Source: Chitinophaga pinensis
Lineage (GTDB): Bacteria; Bacteroidota; Bacteroidia; Chitinophagales; Chitinophagaceae
Assembly (NCBI GenBank): GCA_943324055.2
Contig: CALPKD020000015.1
Location: 1-11,962 of the forward strand
Length of the DNA stretch: 11,962 nucleotides
Direction of reading: 5' to 3'
Shown here: positions 6,531 through 11,962 of the stretch, one piece after another
How the letters are laid out: every line of letters begins with the position of its first letter
Position numbering within the stretch: position 1 is the stretch's first letter
The notes under the pieces: model-generated
The model's database searches: none
What the model saw: only the letters and a program-made list of their open reading frames with translations
What the model was told of the DNA's origin: nothing
Translations under genes and position numbers: made by a program

Positions 6531-7193
6531 CTAAATAACTTCTTGCTTCATTGCTTTTTTAGTTAATCCTGTTAAACCGTATTTTAAGACGATGGGGATT
6601 AAGATTGGAATTAATCTTCCGATTGACTGATCGTAGGTCGTCACAATAAATGATATAATAAATAATACAGGCACAACAAGTGTAAAATAAAATCCAAGTA
6701 AAATTCTTTCTTTTGAAATTTTATGTGTTAATAAATTATGCTTAGGATTGCTCACATAAAACCATAGCAAAGCATTCATTACTGCTGTCAAACAGATGTT
6801 GATTACATAGAAACCATAGGGAATATGCAAATCCGAAGCCGAAGCATACTCGCCTAGTAGTCCAGAGGTAAAAGGGAGCAATACCACCGAGAATAAAAAA
6901 AGTAGGTTATGCCAAATCAACCTGGCGGTATACTTTTCAACATACCCAAAAATTCTATGATGTACAGACCAATAATATCCAACAATGCAAAAGCTAATAA
7001 TAAAACCAAGTAGCTTCCAAGCCATTTCCTTTAACGAGTCCCACAAAAGATGATCCGTTGGGTGTTCAATAACCGGAACCTTAAATTCGATTACCAATAA
7101 AGTAATTGCTATTGCAAAAACTCCATCTGTAAAAAAGGAAATGCGGTCTAATTGAAAATGGTTTTTGTTTACACTATGTCCTGCTTCTGCCAT
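6531..7193 (-). CDS. TMEM175/DUF1211-type potassium channel protein
   Basis: The 220-residue protein begins with the family signature R17-x-x-x-F21-T22-D23 running into GVFAIAITLLVIEF. The usual motif is RxxxFSD, so Ser is replaced by Thr here. About six hydrophobic segments follow (roughly 20-38, 58-75, 93-112, 125-146, 165-186, 192-206), matching the bacterial single-repeat form of TMEM175, which assembles as a tetramer and conducts K+ without a classical selectivity filter. It contains no cyclic-nucleotide-binding domain. Its start is only 8 nt after the stop of the adenylate cyclase gene, so co-transcription is very likely and a link to that signalling operon is plausible. Family assignment is firm; channel activity is inferred. 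Confidence 0.88.
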   Translation of the reverse strand: MAEAGHSVNKNHFQLDRISFFTDGVFAIAITLLVIEFKVPVIEHPTDHLLWDSLKEMAWKLLGFIISFCIVGYYWSVHHRIFGYVEKYTARLIWHNLLFLFSVVLLPFTSGLLGEYASASDLHIPYGFYVINICLTAVMNALLWFYVSNPKHNLLTHKISKERILLGFYFTLVVPVLFIISFIVTTYDQSIGRLIPILIPIVLKYGLTGLTKKAMKQEVI

Positions 7194-7201
7194 AATAATT
7201 T

Positions 7202-9313
7202 TTATTTTGTTGTTTCTTGTAGTTTTTTTAATATCAACGCCTTTTTGGGGCTTCTTAGTTGTTGCGATGCTTTTGTGAAGAAATTGTGTTGATTTAAAAA
7301 ATTAGTTTGAAGTGTAAGCCAGTCTTTTTTATTTAGTTTTTTATTTAATTCTATTTCCTGAAGTAATCCATTGCTATTTACGGCATAATCGTCTCTTCCT
7401 AAATAATCTAAATCAGCATCACAAATAATTTCTTCGTAAATATTTTTTGGGGATTGTGGAATTTTTGTAGCCATGATCATTCCTGTAATTAAGTTAATTT
7501 TTGATTTAGGAAATTTCATTTCGGTTAGAATAGACGTTGCATATTCGGCGCCCCTCGCTTCGTGTCGCAATGGCTCCCATATATACCCAACATCATGTAA
7601 CCAGGCCGCTAATTTTATATCATCAATAACCGATTTTTCGACTTTTTCTTTTTTTGCGATCCTTTCGGCCTGTTCCACGACATCCCTAATATGATCAATC
7701 GTGTGATAGGTATACTGTGCTGGAAGATTTGCAATTAAGTAGGATTCAATTTTATTAAAGGCATACTCATAATGAAAGTCGGGCCTATTGTACAAAATTT
7801 CTTTTATCTCGATAGGCTTAACCTTTCCCTTAACCTTCACTGGCTTTAATTTTTTTGATTTAAATATCTTTAAATCTTTAACGTGTTTCCAGACGGTCTC
7901 TGATACAATAATTTCATCTGATGCTGCAACAGAACATAATCTGGAAGCAAGGTTTACCGAATCGCCAATTACGGTGTAATTCATTTGCTGTTTGGATCCA
8001 ATGTTTCCACTAATCACCTTCCCTCGATTTATACCAATGCCTATTTTAATAGGTTGTTTTAAATTAATGATCCTGTTTTGATTAAACTCAATCAATTTCT
8101 CTTGCATTTCAATGGCAGTTTTAACGGCGTTCTCCGTGTCAGACTGGTGTGCAATAGGTGCGCCGAAGATTACCATCAAAGCATCTCCAATAATTTTATC
8201 TAAAGTCCCATTGTACTTAAAAATAATTTCAATCATTAAATTGAAATACTCATTCAAGGTTTCCACAACTTCGTTCGGCGCCATGGTCTCAGACATAGAA
8301 GTGAAACCTCTTATATCCGAAAATAAAATAGTAGCTTCTTGTTCCTGTCCACCCAAGTTTAGTAATTCCTCGTTTTCTAATAACTGGTCCACAATTTGCT
8401 TGGATACATACTTTTTGAAAGTCGATTTTAATTTGTCTAGGTTGCTTAAATCTTCCATGGCAACCACCGACCCAATTGGTTCATTGGAATCATTCAACAA
8501 AGGAGATACTGAAATATTAACAGTTGTTGCTTTTCCATTACACTCCAATAATATTTGAGTTTCAGAAAGCGTTTTGGACTCCATCTCGCACTTTGTGATC
8601 AGTTGATTCAATAACTCATTGGACTCAAATACGTATTCGTAGTGATTGCCTAGCACCTGATCGCGATCTAAATTAATAATATTAGCTGCCGCCCTATTAA
8701 TGTGGTTGATTTCTCCCATTAAATTAGTGGTGAAAACGCCCGTAACAATAGATTGCATAACGTTATCATTAAAGGTTTTGGCCTCCTTGATACTCTCAAT
8801 CAATTTAATATTATTATACGCTACACTTGCCTGTGAGGCAATAGCCGATAGCATATTGCCATCTGACTCTTGAAATGGAGAAATGCCCTGTCTTGATTCT
8901 TTATCAAATAAAATAATAACACCCACCAAGTTCTTCTTATCTAATAAAGGCGCAATTAAGCCAAACTTGCAATCAGTTTTAGACAAAAACAAATCATCGA
9001 CAATGCTAATATTGATTGCCTTTCTGTTTTCATGGATTTCACTGATAAAACCCTTTTTCTTATTAAAGATGAGCCCTTTCAAAACAGAAGTGTCCAAATT
9101 AAAATCGGCACCAATCGACAAAACATCGGAATTGTTGTCTTCAATCAAAATCAAACCCGATGACGCATTTAAGACACCACAGGATTTAATCAGTATTTCC
9201 TGAAGTAGGACTGAAATTTGATCAAACGAGTTTAGCTCGTTTGTGATATCCAATAGCGTCTCTAATTCAAGGTACTTTAACTGAAGCTCATTTATGTTAA
9301 AGGCGCTTGGCAT
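7202..9313 (-). CDS. GAF-PAS-class III adenylate cyclase fused to an HD phosphohydrolase domain
   Basis: This 703-residue protein is apparently soluble and multi-domain. An N-terminal GAF domain spans about 15-172, a PAS domain about 178-290, a short helical connector follows, then a class III nucleotidyl cyclase catalytic domain (about 325-505) and an HD domain (about 530-690). Cyclase metal ligands are D333 (FSDIRGFT) and D377 (GDALMVIFG). K373 and T447 occupy the base-selecting positions, with Thr replacing Asp as in class IIIb adenylate cyclases. N454 and R458 (SVNLASR) are the transition-state residues. All are present, so it should make cAMP, with homodimerisation needed for the active site. 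The HD part keeps H541, the H573-D574 dyad (LHDVGY) and D634 (DADLDYLG). The gene overlaps the upstream STAS gene by one base (TAATG) and is followed by a TMEM175-like gene after 8 nt. The combination suggests synthesis and hydrolysis in one chain, though the HD substrate is unknown. Confidence 0.93.
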   Translation of the reverse strand: MPSAFNINELQLKYLELETLLDITNELNSFDQISVLLQEILIKSCGVLNASSGLILIEDNNSDVLSIGADFNLDTSVLKGLIFNKKKGFISEIHENRKAINISIVDDLFLSKTDCKFGLIAPLLDKKNLVGVIILFDKESRQGISPFQESDGNMLSAIASQASVAYNNIKLIESIKEAKTFNDNVMQSIVTGVFTTNLMGEINHINRAAANIINLDRDQVLGNHYEYVFESNELLNQLITKCEMESKTLSETQILLECNGKATTVNISVSPLLNDSNEPIGSVVAMEDLSNLDKLKSTFKKYVSKQIVDQLLENEELLNLGGQEQEATILFSDIRGFTSMSETMAPNEVVETLNEYFNLMIEIIFKYNGTLDKIIGDALMVIFGAPIAHQSDTENAVKTAIEMQEKLIEFNQNRIINLKQPIKIGIGINRGKVISGNIGSKQQMNYTVIGDSVNLASRLCSVAASDEIIVSETVWKHVKDLKIFKSKKLKPVKVKGKVKPIEIKEILYNRPDFHYEYAFNKIESYLIANLPAQYTYHTIDHIRDVVEQAERIAKKEKVEKSVIDDIKLAAWLHDVGYIWEPLRHEARGAEYATSILTEMKFPKSKINLITGMIMATKIPQSPKNIYEEIICDADLDYLGRDDYAVNSNGLLQEIELNKKLNKKDWLTLQTNFLNQHNFFTKASQQLRSPKKALILKKLQETTK

Positions 9314-9654
9314 TATAATTCATTAACAGCCAATTCCTCTGTTTCAAAAACAGTCGAATATTTTGTTAAGCCCATGATGTTAAAGGTTTTTGAAACGATT
9401 GGCGCTAGGTTGTAATAACCAATCTTGCCATTCACTTCTTGTAGCTTTTCAATAATTTCAATTAAAATAGAAACGCCAATGCTATTAACTATCTTAGTGC
9501 CTGCCATATTAATTAAAAACTTAGTTTGACCTTCTCCCATTTTTGCATAGCAAATCGTAGAAATTTCCTCTCCTCCTACATTATTCAAGTAACCGTTTGT
9601 TTCGATTAGTGTAATACCATTCATCTCTTTTACGCTTGTAATAAAATCGCTCAT
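9313..9654 (-). CDS. STAS-domain anti-anti-sigma factor-like protein
   Basis: The 113-residue protein is a single STAS domain of the SpoIIAA/RsbV type: alternating strands and helices, with the phosphorylation-site region TKIVNSIGVSILIEIIEKL at 53-71. S58 aligns with the serine phosphorylated in this family. The usual preceding Asp of the DS(S/T)G motif is N57 here, a mild deviation. In the known scheme the unphosphorylated STAS protein binds the kinase partner, and the phosphatase resets it. It lies 19 bp after the ATPase gene, and its stop overlaps the cyclase start by one base, so STAS and cyclase are probably made in balanced amounts. No sigma factor gene is seen, so the output may be the cyclase rather than transcription. 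Confidence 0.9.
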   Translation of the reverse strand: MSDFITSVKEMNGITLIETNGYLNNVGGEEISTICYAKMGEGQTKFLINMAGTKIVNSIGVSILIEIIEKLQEVNGKIGYYNLAPIVSKTFNIMGLTKYSTVFETEELAVNEL

Positions 9655-9673
9655 TGTATTGTCTATTTAAAAT

Positions 9674-10087
9674 TTATTTAATATTTTTTTTCATTGTAAC
9701 GGTCGTTCCTTCGTTATTAGATTCAAATTCGACTGAATCCATTAATTCTTGGATAAGCTGTAATCCCCAGCCACGCTTGCGTTCGTCGTGCCCAATTTTA
9801 TTTTCAATTTTAGGTATCTCCACCTTCGTTTTATCAAATCCAATACCTTGGTCAATTACTTTAATGACTAATGAATTTTCTTCAATTAAAAAATGGATGT
9901 AGACATTGTTTTCTGCTTTTGAGTGTTCAAATGCATTAATGCATGCTTCGATGAGCGCCATACTTATTTCACCTGACTGATCCTCGGTAAGGTTCATGTG
10001 TCTTGCAATCACTTCAGCTGTTTGTGTCGCAATTAATTCCATATTTGGAATGATTGGCAACTTGAGTTCAACTGTTGGTTTTTTCAT
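9674..10087 (-). CDS. RsbW/SpoIIAB-like ATPase (serine kinase, anti-sigma factor-like)
   Basis: The 137-residue protein is a GHKL ATPase of the HATPase_c_2 kind. The N box is EISMALIEACINAFEHSK (41-58) with conserved E and N, the G1 box is VIDQGIGFD (77-85), and the G2 box lies near RGWGLQLIQEL (105-115). There is no histidine-kinase dimerisation domain, so it is expected to phosphorylate a serine on a STAS partner, here very likely the product of the next gene. It sits 19 bp after the phosphatase-sensor gene and 19 bp before the STAS gene, completing a kinase-phosphatase-substrate set. Whether it also sequesters a sigma factor encoded elsewhere cannot be seen. Confidence 0.9.
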   Translation of the reverse strand: MKKPTVELKLPIIPNMELIATQTAEVIARHMNLTEDQSGEISMALIEACINAFEHSKAENNVYIHFLIEENSLVIKVIDQGIGFDKTKVEIPKIENKIGHDERKRGWGLQLIQELMDSVEFESNNEGTTVTMKKNIK

Positions 10088-10106
10088 TTTGTTGATTTAT
10101 GATTTT

Positions 10107-11962
10107 TTATTTATGTTTTATAACAACGAGGGTTATATCATCCGGGTTGTGTTGTCCTGCCAACCATGCATCTGCCTCTACCATCAATTGTGTTATCATT
10201 TCCTGAGCACAAAGCGTGCTATTATTGTTTATGATACTTTGTACTTTTGGATAATCGAACAGGTCACCTGTTGCGTTAGGCGCTTCTGGTAGGCCATCTG
10301 ATATAATAACTAAAATGTCTCCTTTCTTAAAGCTGGTATTAATTTGATCATAATTTGCATTATTAAAGCTTCCCAAAGGAATGCCGGCAATCATAATTTC
10401 TTCCGTAGTTTTTGACTCTGATCTGTAAATAAAATAAGGAGGCATACCCGCAGAACTTAAAGTAAGTTCACTACCATTAATGTAAGCGATGTTCAAGCTC
10501 ATACGTAAAATGCCCAAGTCTACTTTTTTCACCACTCGGTTTAGGGCACTTAACATTTCGTTTGGCTCCAACTTTGGTAACCCTATAATTCCTGCTTTAG
10601 TAATGGATACTAGCATCCCCGAAGGCATACCGTGTCCTGTTGCATCACCACATACAGCATATAAAGAACCATCTTCTTGAAGGAAAAAATCGTAGTAATC
10701 ACCCCCTACCTCTGTTGAGGTTCTTAAATAAGTTGCTATGTCTAGGTCAGGTAAATTAGGCAACACTTTTGGCAATAATTTATCTTGTAACGCTTTTGCT
10801 TCGGCTAATTCTCCGTTTTTTCGCTCATCTTCTAATTTTTTTATTTGTTTTCTTTCTCTGAATTTTGTGAAAGCATACGCAAAGCCACCAATTACAATTG
10901 CATATAAAAGATAAGCCCACCAGGTTCTCCAAATAGGAGGTAAAATTTTAATCACCATACTTGCTCCTTCTTCATTCCAAACGCCATCGCTATTAGCTGC
11001 CTTTACTTTGAAAGTGTAGGTCCCTTCTCTTAAATTTGTATAAGAAGCAAAGCGACGCGTCTCTGCATAAATCCAATCATCATCGTAGCCTTCCATCTTA
11101 TAGGCATATTTATTTTTTGCTGCATCTCTAAAATTGAAGGCTACAAAATCGAATGCCAAATTATTATTATTGTATTCAATCACAAATGCTGTTTTAGCTT
11201 TTGTTGATTCAATATATAATGTGGTATCCTTAGTGGTTACTTTTTGAATAATTACAATAGGCGGGGTCGTGTTTTCCTTAATTGCATCAGGATAGAAAAA
11301 ATTTAATCCCGCAACACCATTAAAAAATATTTCACCATCTGGTTTTTGAAAAGAACTATTCGTGTTAAATTCATAATCTTGCACACCCTCAGCAGGGCCA
11401 AAGCTTCTGAACTTATTGGTGTAAGGGTTGTACCTAATCAAGCCATAGTTGGACGAAATCCATAAAGTGTTATCTTTTCCAGCATAAATATCATATAAGA
11501 AAACATTGGGTATACCATCTTTTAGTGTTAAAAAGGTTTTTGTTTGCTTTTCAAGGTCCACTTTAATTAATCCATTTCCGTACGTCGCAACAAATGCCAT
11601 TTTACCATCTACCACTTTTAAAGTGGGTCCAGAAATTAAATCCTTACCTCGTTTGAATTGTATGTTTTTTGTTAGAGGCTTAACGATGCCTGTTTTTTCA
11701 TTCCATAAATAAATGCCTTCTTCGTTGATTACATAGCGCTCAAATGGGGAGATATATTGCACTGTTCCGATTCCTTTGCTTAACGCTTTTGGTAAATCAT
11801 AAAATTTAAAAACGATCTTACCATTTGAATCAGAAATTATAATTGGTCTTGTTCCGGTAAGAATCAATTTCTTATTGCCATTAATAAAGCTTGCCCCGTT
11901 GACTGACTCGGGGGAAAGGTCTAATAAGTCATTCATTAAACCCAATTTTTTAAACTCCCCCT
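10107..11962 (-). CDS. Transmembrane sensor with propeller/Y_Y_Y domain and PP2C (SpoIIE-type) phosphatase, N-terminus off the right edge
   Basis: The frame stays open to the right edge without a stop, so the gene is 5'-truncated; a TTG at 11945 is not a convincing start. Residues below count from that TTG. A region with two-component-regulator propeller character (IPNVFLYDIYAGKDNTLWIS, then GLIRYNP, 145-174) is followed by a Y_Y_Y domain (about 258-336, with YKMEGYDDDWIY). A transmembrane helix follows (about 341-360: TWWAYLLYAIVIGGFAYAF), then a charged coiled coil (361-390) and a PP2C domain. Metal-binding Asp residues are present at D416 (GGDYYDF), D434 (CGDATGHGMPSG), D550 (ISDG) and D602/D603 (NPDDITL), so the phosphatase should be active. 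Bacteroidota commonly use this sensor architecture with a histidine kinase; here the output is a serine phosphatase. The next genes are the ATPase kinase and STAS protein, so its substrate is probably the phosphorylated STAS protein. Confidence 0.92.
   Translation of the reverse strand, partial: GEFKKLGLMNDLLDLSPESVNGASFINGNKKLILTGTRPIIISDSNGKIVFKFYDLPKALSKGIGTVQYISPFERYVINEEGIYLWNEKTGIVKPLTKNIQFKRGKDLISGPTLKVVDGKMAFVATYGNGLIKVDLEKQTKTFLTLKDGIPNVFLYDIYAGKDNTLWISSNYGLIRYNPYTNKFRSFGPAEGVQDYEFNTNSSFQKPDGEIFFNGVAGLNFFYPDAIKENTTPPIVIIQKVTTKDTTLYIESTKAKTAFVIEYNNNNLAFDFVAFNFRDAAKNKYAYKMEGYDDDWIYAETRRFASYTNLREGTYTFKVKAANSDGVWNEEGASMVIKILPPIWRTWWAYLLYAIVIGGFAYAFTKFRERKQIKKLEDERKNGELAEAKALQDKLLPKVLPNLPDLDIATYLRTSTEVGGDYYDFFLQEDGSLYAVCGDATGHGMPSGMLVSITKAGIIGLPKLEPNEMLSALNRVVKKVDLGILRMSLNIAYINGSELTLSSAGMPPYFIYRSESKTTEEIMIAGIPLGSFNNANYDQINTSFKKGDILVIISDGLPEAPNATGDLFDYPKVQSIINNNSTLCAQEMITQLMVEADAWLAGQHNPDDITLVVIKHK

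Noticed and set aside
8112..8558. Plus-strand reading frame of 148 codons opposite the cyclase gene
   Set aside because: It lies wholly inside the antisense of a well-supported catalytic domain, has no recognisable motif, and is of low-complexity antisense composition. The same holds for the other short plus-strand frames within 7473-11712, and for 3188-3424, 4984-5229 and 5683-5880 opposite or within other genes.
6531..9313. Pycsar anti-phage system (cyclase plus membrane effector)
   Set aside because: The cyclase has GAF and PAS sensor domains, adenylate-type residues and upstream partner-switch genes. The membrane protein is TMEM175-like, not the usual Pycsar membrane effector. The resemblance is only in general layout.
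9996..10292. Plus-strand frame of 98 codons across the ATPase and phosphatase genes
   Set aside because: It spans the antisense of two strongly supported genes and their 19-bp junction, and its Cys-rich, hydrophobic translation resembles no protein family.
1..11962. CRISPR arrays, tRNA or rRNA genes, insertion sequences
   Set aside because: Genes fill nearly all of the window and the remaining gaps are 153 bp or shorter. None shows regularly spaced repeats, a tRNA-like fold or transposase-coding sequence.

Overview
The window is AT-rich DNA whose genes point to a member of the Bacteroidota, most plausibly a Chitinophagaceae- or Sphingobacteriales-like bacterium. This rests on gene content: a Y_Y_Y/Reg_prop sensor, DUF6526, a DUF3471-tailed serine hydrolase, and a GAF-PAS-cyclase-HD protein. 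It is also supported by the lack of strong Shine-Dalgarno sequences and by one good match to the Bacteroidota -7 promoter element (TAnnTTTG). Taxonomy is an inference; there is no rRNA or tRNA gene to anchor it.

Left part (1-2498, all minus strand). A von Willebrand factor A protein with an intact MIDAS motif runs off the left edge. Upstream of it lies a compact three-gene cassette: higB-type toxin, higA-type antitoxin and a calcineurin-like metallophosphoesterase. The toxin and antitoxin genes are 6 nt apart. The antitoxin stop and the phosphoesterase start share one base (TAATG). A perfect inverted repeat sits just upstream of a TACCTTTG -7 element in front of higB and is the obvious operator candidate. 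A 14-nt direct repeat flanks the cassette.

Middle part (2652-6061, plus strand). A secreted class-C beta-lactamase-like serine hydrolase is followed by a small DUF6526 membrane protein, and this pair ends at a strong 11-bp stem-loop terminator. A separately transcribed MFS transporter of the anion:cation symporter type follows.

Right part (6203-11962, minus strand). This is the most interesting region. Read from right to left it encodes a transmembrane sensor with propeller and Y_Y_Y domains and a cytoplasmic PP2C/SpoIIE phosphatase (N-terminus off the right edge), an RsbW/SpoIIAB-like ATPase, a STAS anti-anti-sigma-like protein, a 703-residue GAF-PAS-class III adenylate cyclase-HD phosphohydrolase fusion, and a TMEM175-type potassium channel protein. 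Spacings are 19, 19, -1 and 8 nt, so this looks like one operon. A small two-helix membrane protein of unknown function lies 91 bp further on. The first three genes form a complete partner-switching set (phosphatase, kinase, phosphorylatable STAS), but no sigma factor gene is visible. The gene translationally coupled to the STAS gene is the cyclase. My reading is that an extracellular signal sensed by the propeller protein may be routed through STAS phosphorylation to cyclic-nucleotide production, possibly with an effect on potassium flux. This is a hypothesis from gene order and motifs.
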